DNA of 6,696 nucleotides from Bacteroidales bacterium (GCA_003518245.1 DOZA01000142.1:1-6696), one strand, 5' to 3'; numbered from the stretch's first letter, positions 1 through 6,696 are shown. Program-made: numbers and translations. Notes: generated by a model not told the origin, from the letters alone.

Positions 1-1164
1 TTTTATAGGATCTATATCCGTTATCCTCAGCGAATATGCTACTGCTGAACCTGCTGCCGACCCACGTCCCGGACCTACCGAAACGCCCATCTGCCTTGCT
101 GCCCTGAGAAAATCCTGTACAATGAGAAAATAACCGGGGTAGCCCATCTTTTTTATTGTGTCCAGCTCAAAATTAAGCCTCTCCTCCAGTTCTTTACTAA
201 TCTCTCCCCATCTTTCTTTAGCCCCTTTATAGGCCTGATGCCGCAGGTATTCATCTTTATCAGTAAATTCGTCAGGAATAGGGAATTCAGGCATTATAGG
301 TTCATGGTTCAACTCATAATTTTCAACTTTATCGGCCACCGCCATAGTGTTATCAACTGCCTCAGGGTAATCACTGAATATTTCCCTCATTTCTTCTTCG
401 GTCTTGAAATATTCCTGTTTGGTGTACCTCAGCCTGTCAGGATCATCAAGTTCCTTTCCCGTATTAAGACATATTAACCGGTCATGTGCTTCGGCATCTT
501 CAGCTTTCAGAAAATGGACATCATTAGAAGCAACTACCCTGATGCCGGTTTTCGCAGATAACTCCCTGTATGCTTCGATGACTGTATTCTGTTTTGCAAA
601 TGTATCATTGTCAAACACAGGATCACCTGTTTTATGTCTTTGAATCTCAAGATAAAAATCATCCCCGAATATCTCCCTGTATTCAAGAGCTACCTCTTCG
701 GCTGTGTCAAAATTATTGTTGAGGATGGCAGTGGGTATTTCCCCGGCAATGCAAGCTGATGTTGCAATAATTCCCTCATTATATTTCTTTAGCAGGTCTT
801 TGTCAATCCTTGGTTTGTAATAAAATCCCTTGGTCCACGATAATGATACCAGCTTGACAAGATTCATATAGCCGGTATAATTTTTTGCCAGGAGGATAAA
901 ATGATCGCCCGAACGGTCGTCTTTACTGGTATTCTCAGTCATTCCCCTCCTTGCCACATATGCCTCAACGCCAATTATCGGTTTTATTCCAGCCTTTTTT
1001 GCTGCATTATGAAATTCTTTTACCCCGAACATGTTACCATGGTCGGTGATGGCTACTGCTGGCATGCCTCTTTCAGAGGCTATTTCCATGAGCTCACTTA
1101 TTTTTGATGCACCATCAAGTATTGAATATTGAGTATGTAGGTGTAGATGGACAAAGTTACTCAT
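1..1164 (-). CDS. dnaE: DNA polymerase III alpha subunit, N-terminal part (PHP domain and start of polymerase core), 3' end outside the window
   Basis: This is the catalytic subunit of the replicative DNA polymerase, acting in the cytoplasm at the replication fork. The minus-strand frame is open from ATG at 1164-1162 to base 1, giving 388 residues. It begins [18 protein letters not shown], the classic PHP-domain opening of DnaE. Further family motifs are ITDHGN (39-44), [11 protein letters not shown] (60-70), ATSACIAGE (134-142) and SNDVHFL (213-219). [10 protein letters not shown] at 364-373 marks entry into the C-family polymerase core. In E. coli DnaE the catalytic aspartates lie a few tens of residues after this motif, so here they fall just outside the window. 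Full-length family members have roughly 1,100-1,250 residues, so about a third is present. All nine PHP metal-ligand positions look intact (see findings). No Shine-Dalgarno precedes the ATG; the start was chosen because the family begins only a few residues before FVHLH. It is transcribed divergently from susC. Identity is very secure. Confidence 0.97.
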   Translation of the reverse strand, partial: MSNFVHLHLHTQYSILDGASKISELMEIASERGMPAVAITDHGNMFGVKEFHNAAKKAGIKPIIGVEAYVARRGMTENTSKDDRSGDHFILLAKNYTGYMNLVKLVSLSWTKGFYYKPRIDKDLLKKYNEGIIATSACIAGEIPTAILNNNFDTAEEVALEYREIFGDDFYLEIQRHKTGDPVFDNDTFAKQNTVIEAYRELSAKTGIRVVASNDVHFLKAEDAEAHDRLICLNTGKELDDPDRLRYTKQEYFKTEEEMREIFSDYPEAVDNTMAVADKVENYELNHEPIMPEFPIPDEFTDKDEYLRHQAYKGAKERWGEISKELEERLNFELDTIKKMGYPGYFLIVQDFLRAARQMGVSVGPGRGSAAGSAVAYSLRITDIDPIK

Positions 1165-1218
1165 AGCAAGGCAGTTACGAATGGTTTAACAACACGAACC
1201 CGAAAAGAATCCAGATTA

Positions 1219-1249
1219 CAAAAGTAACCAAAAATCTCTGTTAAGCAGA
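1219..1249 (-). promoter_or_regulatory. Candidate Bacteroidetes-type promoter for dnaE
   Basis: Read on the minus strand, TACTTTTG (1226-1219) matches the Bacteroidetes -7 element TAnnTTTG exactly. TCTG (1249-1246) lies 19 nt upstream, the usual position of the -33 TTTG element, with one mismatch. Transcription would start near 1212-1215 and leave a leader of about 50 nt before the dnaE ATG. The match to consensus is seen in the sequence; promoter activity is inferred. Confidence 0.5.
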
Positions 1250-1354
1250 GCTAAATAATGATGATTAATTAACAAATTATTACAAGTGAGAATACTGAAA
1301 AAAGATTATTTTTTAGTAAAGTTTTTTTTCAATACATATTATGCAATTTTTTTA

Positions 1355-1362
1355 TAAATTAG
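1355..1362 (+). promoter_or_regulatory. Weak candidate -7 element for susC-susD
   Basis: TAAATTAG differs at one position from the Bacteroidetes -7 consensus TAnnTTTG and lies about 70 nt before the susC ATG. No TTTG or TTG sits 19-21 nt upstream; only a run of eight T (1322-1329) is near. This is the best rightward candidate I found in 1165-1430, and it is weak. The true susC promoter may be non-consensus or depend on an activator. Confidence 0.2.
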
Positions 1363-1364
1363 CC

Positions 1365-1383
1365 GTCTTTCTAGAGTAAAGAC
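1365..1383 (+). other. Small perfect inverted repeat in the susC upstream region
   Basis: GTCTTT (1365-1370) and AAAGAC (1378-1383) form a perfect 6-bp inverted repeat around a 7-nt loop, 47 nt before the susC start codon. It lies immediately after the weak -7 candidate, so it could be a hairpin at the 5' end of the transcript or a dyad operator for a regulator. There is no T-tract after it, which argues against a terminator. A repeat this short can occur by chance in AT-rich DNA. Confidence 0.35.
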
Positions 1384-1430
1384 AGAATGATCTATTAATT
1401 TTATTAATTACCCAAACTAAATCCTCTAAT

Positions 1431-4400
1431 ATGAGAAAATTAGTATTACTAATGTTATTCTTCTGTGGAATAGGAGTCATGACTTATGCACAGGAGAAAA
1501 CAGTAACAGGAACTATCACCAGTGCTGATGATGGTACAACCATTATAGGCGCCACGGTGAATATCAAGGGAACCACGACCGGTGTTACAACTAACCTTGA
1601 AGGTAATTATTCAATTATTGTAAACGAAGGAGACATACTTGTATACCGATTCGTTGGAATGAAAACCCAGGAAAAAACTATTGGATCAGGGAATGTATAT
1701 GATGTCGTAATGGAAATCGACAACATTGGCCTTGATGAAATTATTGTTACCGGCTATGGATCTGCAATAAAGCGTGAGCTTAGCGGATCAATTACCAAGG
1801 TTGAGACCGAGGGCCTTGCTGAAATTCCAGCAGTGAGTTTTGAATCGGCTATCCAGGGTAAAACTGCCGGTGTATTCATTGAGCAGGCCAGTGGTAAGCT
1901 CGGTGAGACAGTAAAAATGAGAATCAGGGGATCATCATCTATATCAGCTAATAACCAGCCGTTATATGTTATCGATGGTGTACCCGTAACATCAGTTAAC
2001 CTGAGTAATACAAGTAACCAGCCTACAAACCCGCTTGCTGATATCAATATGGCCGATGTGGAATCAATACAGATACTGAAAGATGCTTCTGCTGCGGCTA
2101 TCTACGGTTCAAGAGCATCTAACGGTGTTGTGGTTATTACCACAAAAAGCGGACAGGTCGGTGATACCAGGTTCAATGTATCTTATACCACCGGCATCAG
2201 TGAGCCCAGCAGGCTTCGTGAGTGGCTGAACGCAGATCAGTATCTTGAATTATTCAATGAATCAATGGATAATGTACTGGAAGGTGGCCTTGTATGGGGC
2301 TGGCTTCCTAAGGAAGATATCTGGGAAACTTTTGTTGGTGATCAATGGGACCAGGGCTGGGACACTGACTGGCAAAGCGAAGCTTTTCAGAAAGGTTCGA
2401 TTAACAGGGTTAACCTCAGCGCCAGCGGTGGATCAGAGAACGGTAGTTTCTATGCCGGTATGAGCTATGATAACACTGTCGGTATTCTCAAGAACAATGA
2501 CATGAACAAATTCAACGGAAGGATAAGTATTGACCATAAATCAGGTGATAAATTCAGCTACGGAATAAACCTGAGCCTAATGAGGACAGAAATGGAAAGG
2601 GTTGAAAACGATAACGCCTTCGCCACTCCTCTGCAGTTGGTGGCCCAGGCTCCCGTAACCCCGGTTTATGACCCCGATACAGGTGAACTGAACAAAAATA
2701 CCATTTATTATAACGGGCTTATTTCATTGAGAGATACTTATAATAACCAGATATCTTTTAGAACACTGGGTAATGTATATGGTGCATATGAAATAATCAA
2801 AAACCTGACATTCAGGACAGATTTTGGGACAGATATTATTGATCTCAGGGAGAAAAACTTCTGGGGTCGTGAAACTATCGGTGCTGGCCCGGCAGGTGAA
2901 GCTCAAAACAGATCTGTAAGGGTTGTGAACTATAACTGGGATAATTATCTTACATTTGATTTCGTGCGTAATGCCCATGATATCAATGTTGTAGGAGGTA
3001 TGTCTTACCAGGAGTCTATGACTACCGGTTCCAATATTATAGGTAAGGGCTTTCCCACTGACGATTTCCAGAATATAGCAAGCGCTGCAGAAGCCACCTT
3101 GTTCGATAGCTGGGAAAAAGGAACTACATACCTTTCATATTTTGGAAGGGCGAACTACCAGTATAACAACAGGTACCTCCTTACTTTGAGTGGTCGTGTT
3201 GACGGTTCTTCAAGATTCGGTGTTGAGAACAGGTATGGTTTCTTCCCTGCAGGCTCAGTGGGATGGATAGTATCTGAAGAAAGTTTTATGGATGGTATCG
3301 AAAATGTTCTGAGTTATTTCAAACTGAGAGCCAGTTATGGTCTCACAGGTAACTCGGGTATCCCTGATTATGCTCACCTGGCTCTTTATTCTGGTGTTAA
3401 CTATGCAGGCCGCAATGGTCTTGAAGCAACACAGCTCGCCAGTAATGAACTGGGCTGGGAAACAACGGCACAGCTCGATATAGGTATTGATTTTGGTTTC
3501 TTGGCCAACAGGATAACCGGTGAGATAGATTATTATAATAAGCAGACAACTGATCTTCTACTTTATCGTACCCTGCCTTCAACATCTGGCTTCACAGGTG
3601 TGTGGAGTAATGTGGGAGAGCTTGAGAATAAAGGAGTTGAATTTGCACTGCATTCTAATAACATTACCGGATCATTCAAGTGGACAACCGATTTCAATAT
3701 AGCCTTCAATAAGAATAAAGTATTGAATGTTGACGGACCTGAAATAACGCCCAATGGGCTAAACTATGTAATGGAAGAACAGCCCATAGGTGTTTGGAAA
3801 ATGAGAGAATATGCAGGTGTCGATCCTGATAATGGTGATGCTCTTTATTATGTTGAAGAAGGGAGCGATGAAACAACAAATGACTATAACCTGGCCACGC
3901 CGGTGGTTATAGGATCCCCTAACCCTGACTTTACAGGTGGCCTGTCAAACCATTTTGAATACAAGGATTTTGACCTTAACATATTGCTGAGCTTTGTTTA
4001 TGGAAATAAGATATATAACGGTGGAGGTATTTACCAATCAGCTAATGCCGACTGGTTTGATAATCAAACAGTTGATCAGATGAACAGATGGCAGGAACCT
4101 GGTGATATTACAGACGTACCTCAGGCACGTCTTGGAGACGGTAATGGTACACGTGAATCATCACGTTATCTGACAGATGGATCATACCTCAGGTTTAGGA
4201 ATATTACCTTTGGTTATAACCTGCCTGACAATATCCTGAATCGAATTAAGATGAAGAGTGCAAGAGTGTTTATTGGTGTTCAAAACCTTATTACCCTGAC
4301 AAATTATGAAGGCTGGGATCCGGAAGTTAATTACACCGGTACAAACAGGTCAACACAGACCCAGAACATAATACAGGGCTATGACTTTTATACTGCACCT

Positions 4401-4442
4401 CAGGCACGGACTTATTCTATCGGTATAAACCTATCTTTCTAA
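1431..4442 (+). CDS. SusC/RagA-family TonB-dependent outer-membrane transporter
   Basis: This 1003-residue protein is predicted to form an outer-membrane beta-barrel that imports a bound nutrient (glycan, peptide or other oligomer) using TonB-ExbBD energy. Residues 1-20 are a signal peptide with probable cleavage after TYA, leaving Q21. Residues about 24-95 form a carboxypeptidase-D-regulatory-like beta-sandwich (VTGTITSADDGTTIIGATV) typical of SusC proteins. LDEIIVTGYG at 101-110 is the conserved segment leading into the plug and probably includes the TonB box. The plug spans about 110-240, with IRGSSS (165-170), PLYVIDGVPV (177-186) and the SusC signature around DVESIQILKDASAAAIYGSR (209-228). 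The rest is barrel, with an aromatic-rich stretch near WDQGWDTDW, ending in NLSF with a terminal Phe as outer-membrane barrels do. Length is normal for the family. There is no N-terminal STN domain, so FecR-type anti-sigma signalling is unlikely. No Shine-Dalgarno is seen. It is co-transcribed with the susD-like gene 12 nt downstream. The substrate cannot be deduced. Confidence 0.95.
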   Translation: MRKLVLLMLFFCGIGVMTYAQEKTVTGTITSADDGTTIIGATVNIKGTTTGVTTNLEGNYSIIVNEGDILVYRFVGMKTQEKTIGSGNVYDVVMEIDNIGLDEIIVTGYGSAIKRELSGSITKVETEGLAEIPAVSFESAIQGKTAGVFIEQASGKLGETVKMRIRGSSSISANNQPLYVIDGVPVTSVNLSNTSNQPTNPLADINMADVESIQILKDASAAAIYGSRASNGVVVITTKSGQVGDTRFNVSYTTGISEPSRLREWLNADQYLELFNESMDNVLEGGLVWGWLPKEDIWETFVGDQWDQGWDTDWQSEAFQKGSINRVNLSASGGSENGSFYAGMSYDNTVGILKNNDMNKFNGRISIDHKSGDKFSYGINLSLMRTEMERVENDNAFATPLQLVAQAPVTPVYDPDTGELNKNTIYYNGLISLRDTYNNQISFRTLGNVYGAYEIIKNLTFRTDFGTDIIDLREKNFWGRETIGAGPAGEAQNRSVRVVNYNWDNYLTFDFVRNAHDINVVGGMSYQESMTTGSNIIGKGFPTDDFQNIASAAEATLFDSWEKGTTYLSYFGRANYQYNNRYLLTLSGRVDGSSRFGVENRYGFFPAGSVGWIVSEESFMDGIENVLSYFKLRASYGLTGNSGIPDYAHLALYSGVNYAGRNGLEATQLASNELGWETTAQLDIGIDFGFLANRITGEIDYYNKQTTDLLLYRTLPSTSGFTGVWSNVGELENKGVEFALHSNNITGSFKWTTDFNIAFNKNKVLNVDGPEITPNGLNYVMEEQPIGVWKMREYAGVDPDNGDALYYVEEGSDETTNDYNLATPVVIGSPNPDFTGGLSNHFEYKDFDLNILLSFVYGNKIYNGGGIYQSANADWFDNQTVDQMNRWQEPGDITDVPQARLGDGNGTRESSRYLTDGSYLRFRNITFGYNLPDNILNRIKMKSARVFIGVQNLITLTNYEGWDPEVNYTGTNRSTQTQNIIQGYDFYTAPQARTYSIGINLSF

Positions 4443-4454
4443 AACACTATAACT

Positions 4455-5909
4455 ATGAATATTATGAAAAATAAAATATTTTACAGATTATTTTGGTTGC
4501 TTATTATACCGGTGATGATCTTTACATCATGTGATGAAAAGCTCGATCTGAAACCCAAGCAATCAATAGATGCAGGTACAACGCTTACAACGCCTGAAAA
4601 TATCTTTGCCACCCTTGTGGGAGCATACCTGCAGGCACGTGATGCTGATATTTTCGGAAGTACCTTTAATGAATACAGTGAACTATTAGCTGCAAGTACC
4701 GACATGGTTTTTCTTGGTACCTATGATCAACCCCGTGAAATAATAAATAAGGAGATAGCTGTTACCAATTCATATATAAGAAATACATGGATTGAAGCTT
4801 ATGAGCTTATAAATACCTGTAATACACTTATTGACCCAGAGATACAAGCTGTGCTCGATCCAGCCGATGCCGAAATGGTTGAGGGTGAAGCTAAATTCCT
4901 GAGAGGATGGGTATTGTTTGAAATGACAAGGCTATTTGGGTTGCCATATGAGCCGGGCCAGTCAAACAGCCAGTTAGGTGTGCCGATTGTCACTACGCCT
5001 ACAAAAGATGTTAGTCATGCAATCAAAGTGGAAAGAAATACTGTTGATCAGTGTTATACTCAGGTATTAAATGACCTTATCGATGCCAGGGATCTGTTGC
5101 TGGAAGATAATGATGTATATGCTACCACATATGCTGCCAGTGCTGTCCTTGCAAGGGTATACCTGCAGATGAGCGATTTTACCAATGCAGCAACAGAAGC
5201 TAACAGGGTGATTGAATCGGGTTACTATTCACTCACAGAAGCTCCGCTTGATGCTTTTAATAATAATGCGGCAACAACCGAGGATATTTTTGCTCTTCAA
5301 AATAACGTAGCCAGCAATACTTCATGGCTGACTGTTATGTATGCCTCACTCAATGGTATGGGAAGAGGTGATTATGATATACAGCAGGTATTCCTCGATA
5401 CTTTTGACCCTGCTGACCTCAGGGGAATGTACCAGGGAGAAGCTGAAATGGAGGATAGTTATACAATAACCAATATCACCAAGATGTATTATTATGGTGT
5501 TGGTGCCATATTGAACAATGGTGGTATTAATACATCCAAATGGGGCGATTATTATGCCAATATACCTCTTATCAGGCTTGCTGAGATGTACCTCGTTAGA
5601 GCTGAAGCAAATTTTGAATCCACTGGTCCACAGGTAGGACCTAATACACCACTGCAGGATATTAATATAATAAGGAACAGGGCTCTGGCTCCTGAGATTA
5701 CAGGTCCTATAACACAGGATCAGATAAGACAGGAGAGATACTGGGAGCTTTGCTGGGAAGGACACAGGCTACATGATCTTAAGAGATGGGAGCTTGATAT
5801 AGAGCCAGGTCTTGCTTATGATGCAGGCAACCTTATACTTCCTATTCCTTTCAGGGAAATGGAAGCCAACGACCTGCTGGTTCAGAATTCCTGGTATGTT
5901 TCTAAATAA
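4455..5909 (+). CDS. SusD/RagB-family surface lipoprotein, nutrient-binding partner of the upstream SusC-like transporter
   Basis: This 484-residue protein is predicted to be a surface-exposed lipoprotein that caps the SusC barrel and captures substrate. The N-terminus has a hydrophobic signal segment and the lipobox-like sequence FTSC, with C26 as the lipidated cysteine. DEKLD follows directly; acidic residues just after the cysteine fit the lipoprotein export signal that sends Bacteroidetes lipoproteins to the cell surface. The N-terminal SusD domain includes EGEAKFLRGWVLFEMTRLFG (143-162), a typical SusD/TPR-like helix, and YAASAVLARVYLQM (226-239). The C-terminal SusD/RagB domain includes IPLIRLAEMYLVRAEA (370-385), INIIRNRA (403-410) and RQERYWELCWEGHRLHDLKR (425-444), all near family consensus, and ends with a LPIP motif (462-465). 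Length is at the short end for the family but nothing is missing. ATG at 4455 gives MNIMKNK; an equally plausible start is the in-frame ATG at 4464 (MKNK). A terminator begins 27 nt after the stop, so the operon probably ends here. Ligand unknown. Confidence 0.94.
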   Translation: MNIMKNKIFYRLFWLLIIPVMIFTSCDEKLDLKPKQSIDAGTTLTTPENIFATLVGAYLQARDADIFGSTFNEYSELLAASTDMVFLGTYDQPREIINKEIAVTNSYIRNTWIEAYELINTCNTLIDPEIQAVLDPADAEMVEGEAKFLRGWVLFEMTRLFGLPYEPGQSNSQLGVPIVTTPTKDVSHAIKVERNTVDQCYTQVLNDLIDARDLLLEDNDVYATTYAASAVLARVYLQMSDFTNAATEANRVIESGYYSLTEAPLDAFNNNAATTEDIFALQNNVASNTSWLTVMYASLNGMGRGDYDIQQVFLDTFDPADLRGMYQGEAEMEDSYTITNITKMYYYGVGAILNNGGINTSKWGDYYANIPLIRLAEMYLVRAEANFESTGPQVGPNTPLQDINIIRNRALAPEITGPITQDQIRQERYWELCWEGHRLHDLKRWELDIEPGLAYDAGNLILPIPFREMEANDLLVQNSWYVSK

Positions 5910-5935
5910 AGTCCTGTCAAAATCTTAACTAAATA

Positions 5936-5969
5936 AAAGAGGCTCTCATTCCGGGGGCCTCTTTCTTTT
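5936..5969 (+). terminator. Intrinsic terminator of the susC-susD operon
   Basis: AAAGAGGC (5936-5943) pairs perfectly with GCCTCTTT (5957-5964). The stem extends inward by C-G and T-G pairs to 5947/5953, giving about 12 bp around the loop ATTCC (5948-5952). A T-rich tail (CTTTT, 5965-5969) follows. It lies 27 nt after the susD stop codon and separates the cassette from rpsP. The A-rich 5' flank might also let it work weakly in reverse, though no leftward gene lies to its right within the window. Confidence 0.85.
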
Positions 5970-5970
5970 G

Positions 5971-6002
5971 TGGAATAATGGAATAATAAAATAATGGATT
6001 TA
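5971..6002. repeat. Degenerate 8-bp tandem repeat (TGGAATAA)
   Basis: Four consecutive 8-bp units start at 5971, 5979, 5987 and 5995. The first two are identical (TGGAATAA), the third is TAAAATAA and the fourth TGGATTTA. The array starts one base after the terminator T-tract. It contains no start codon of a recognisable gene and looks like slippage-derived spacer DNA. No function is apparent. Confidence 0.5.
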
Positions 6003-6005
6003 CAA

Positions 6006-6047
6006 CCTCAACCTTTGCCTTAGCTTTAACCTTTGACTTAGCCTCTG
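6006..6047. repeat. Degenerate hexamer tandem repeat (consensus near CCTTWG) upstream of rpsP
   Basis: Seven head-to-tail 6-bp units start at 6006, 6012, 6018, 6024, 6030, 6036 and 6042. Examples are CCTTTG (6012 and 6030), CCTTAG (6018) and CCTCTG (6042). At a larger period, 6010-6027 and 6028-6045 are an 18-bp direct repeat matching at 15 of 18 positions. The array lies between the susD terminator and the rpsP promoter. It has no good reading frame or hairpin of its own; the reverse strand reads as purine-rich CWAAGG units. The periodicity is plain in the sequence; any function is unknown. Confidence 0.6.
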
Positions 6048-6086
6048 TGATTTAAAGTATCACATTTATTTTTCCCAAACTTTTTG

Positions 6087-6117
6087 TTTGCCGATTACTT
6101 TATTAATCATATCTTTG
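6087..6117 (+). promoter_or_regulatory. Bacteroidetes-type promoter for rpsP
   Basis: TTTG (6087-6090) and TATCTTTG (6110-6117) match the Bacteroidetes -33 (TTTG) and -7 (TAnnTTTG) consensus exactly, with a 19-nt spacer inside the normal range. Transcription should start near 6121-6125, giving a short, AT-rich leader of roughly 35 nt before the rpsP ATG. A strong match fits a highly expressed ribosomal protein gene. It was identified by consensus only. Confidence 0.72.
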
Positions 6118-6147
6118 CAGCCACAATTTTAATAAGTAAGAACATTA

Positions 6148-6159
6148 ATGCGTATTTAA
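6148..6159 (+). other. Three-codon mini-ORF overlapping the rpsP start codon
   Basis: ATG CGT ATT TAA encodes Met-Arg-Ile. The last base of its stop codon is the first base of the rpsP ATG (TAATG). It lies within the predicted short rpsP leader. Stop-start overlap of this kind can support translational coupling or re-initiation. In AT-rich leader DNA it may equally be chance, and it is not claimed as a gene. Confidence 0.25.
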
Positions 6160-6696
6160 TGGCAGTAAAAATCAGATTAGCTAGGAAAGGCCGCAAGAGA
6201 AAGGCCTTCTACCACATTGTGGTAGCAGATAGCAGAGCGCCACGGGATGGCCGATTTATTGAGAAACTCGGGGTTTATAATCCTGTTACAGACCCGGCAA
6301 CTATTGAACTCGATTTCGATAAAGCACTGGGCTGGCTGCAAAAAGGCGCGCAACCTACTGATACATGTAGGGCTATCTTATCTTATAAGGGAGTAATGTT
6401 AAAGAAACATCTTCTCGAAGGAGTGCGTAAAGGAGCTTTTGATGAAGCTGAGGCTGAAAGAAGGTTCCAGGTATGGCTAAAGGAGAAAGAAGGAAAAATC
6501 GAGGCTAAGAAATCAGATCTGGAGAAAAGTAAGGAAGAGGATAAAAAGAAACGTCTTGAGACTGAGAAGAAAATAAATGAGGAGAGAGCTGAAGCGCTGG
6601 CTAAGAAAAGAGCTGAATTAGCTGAACAGGAATCTGCTGGTGAACAACCTGTTGAAGAGAAAAAAGCAGAGACTTCTGACTCTGCTGCTGAAAAAG
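6159..6696 (+). CDS. rpsP: 30S ribosomal protein S16 with long charged C-terminal tail, 3' end outside the window
   Basis: S16 is a 16S-rRNA-binding protein needed for assembly of the 30S subunit body. The frame opens with [20 protein letters not shown] and continues with [20 protein letters not shown] (21-40), both strong S16 signatures; [20 protein letters not shown] and [12 protein letters not shown] complete the core by about residue 85. E. coli S16 stops near there (82 residues). Here at least 94 more residues follow and the frame is still open at residue 179. The tail is helical and rich in Lys, Glu and Ala (about 94-160), then becomes an acidic, Ala/Ser/Glu-rich low-complexity segment. 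Long tails are known in Bacteroidetes S16, where total length is commonly around 180-190 residues, so the stop codon is probably close. The start is fixed by MAVKIR, the usual family beginning. There is no Shine-Dalgarno; a promoter lies 42 nt upstream. rimM is a common downstream neighbour but is not visible. Confidence 0.97.
   Translation, partial: MAVKIRLARKGRKRKAFYHIVVADSRAPRDGRFIEKLGVYNPVTDPATIELDFDKALGWLQKGAQPTDTCRAILSYKGVMLKKHLLEGVRKGAFDEAEAERRFQVWLKEKEGKIEAKKSDLEKSKEEDKKKRLETEKKINEERAEALAKKRAELAEQESAGEQPVEEKKAETSDSAAEK

Noticed and set aside
238..1107. Three plus-strand open frames (238-477, 404-643, 901-1107)
   Set aside because: They lie antisense to the unmistakable dnaE coding frame, have no recognisable protein features and overlap one another; they are shadow frames.
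1306..1315. TATTTTTT-like sequence as a susC -7 element
   Set aside because: It lacks the final G of TAnnTTTG, has no TTG at the right distance, and would arise easily in this T-rich stretch.
1395..1409. AT-only near-palindrome ATTAAT TTT ATTAAT upstream of susC
   Set aside because: ATTAAT is itself self-complementary, so the pattern is expected from base composition; a hairpin of A-T pairs only would be unstable.
1754..3754. Several open frames within susC on both strands (1754-2047, 2245-2463, 2724-2978, 3397-3585, 3563-3754)
   Set aside because: The susC frame is continuous and carries family motifs throughout; these alternatives have none.
5346..5765. A 139-codon minus-strand open frame
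   Set aside because: It is entirely antisense to conserved SusD C-terminal coding sequence and its translation shows no domain or signal; a shadow frame.
1431..5909. Possible recently mobilised cassette (susC-susD)
   Set aside because: I found no flanking direct repeats, terminal inverted repeats, transposase or tRNA attachment site, and codon use looks like that of the neighbours by eye. Transfer cannot be supported from this window alone.
6148..6150. ATG at 6148 as an alternative rpsP start
   Set aside because: It is in a different frame and meets a stop after three codons; the family start MAVKIR is at 6159.

Overview
The window reads as chromosomal DNA of a Bacteroidota (Bacteroidetes) species, most likely an environmental member near the Bacteroidales; the order-level placement is inference. 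The grounds are an adjacent SusC/SusD outer-membrane pair, start codons without Shine-Dalgarno sequences, upstream elements matching the Bacteroidetes promoter (TTTG, about 19 nt, TAnnTTTG), and a ribosomal protein S16 with the long charged C-terminal tail common in this phylum. Base composition is moderately AT-rich, with very AT-rich intergenic DNA.

Layout. (1) Bases 1-1164, minus strand: the first 388 codons of dnaE (DNA polymerase III alpha subunit), covering the whole PHP domain and the start of the polymerase core; the gene runs off the left edge. (2) 1165-1430: an AT-rich divergent intergenic region with a good candidate dnaE promoter, only a weak candidate promoter for the rightward genes, and a small perfect hairpin before susC. 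(3) 1431-4442 and 4455-5909, plus strand: a complete susC-like TonB-dependent transporter gene and, 12 nt later, a complete susD-like surface lipoprotein gene, followed by a strong intrinsic terminator (5936-5969). (4) 5970-6158: an intergenic stretch with two short degenerate tandem repeats (8-bp and 6-bp periods), a near-consensus Bacteroidetes promoter and a three-codon mini-ORF overlapping the next start codon. (5) 6159-6696, plus strand: rpsP (ribosomal protein S16), 179 codons present and still open at the right edge.

The SusC/SusD pair should act together as an outer-membrane nutrient uptake machine: SusD is the substrate-binding lid and SusC the TonB-driven barrel. It is an orphan pair, with no glycoside hydrolase, peptidase, sensor or sigma/anti-sigma gene next to it in this window, so its substrate cannot be deduced here. 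It is a self-contained two-gene cassette between housekeeping genes for DNA replication and translation.

I see no new enzyme system, CRISPR array, RNA gene or mobile element. The observations most worth a second look are the complete metal-ligand set in the DnaE PHP domain, the hexamer repeat upstream of rpsP, the TAATG overlap at the rpsP start, and the orphan nature of the SusC/SusD cassette.
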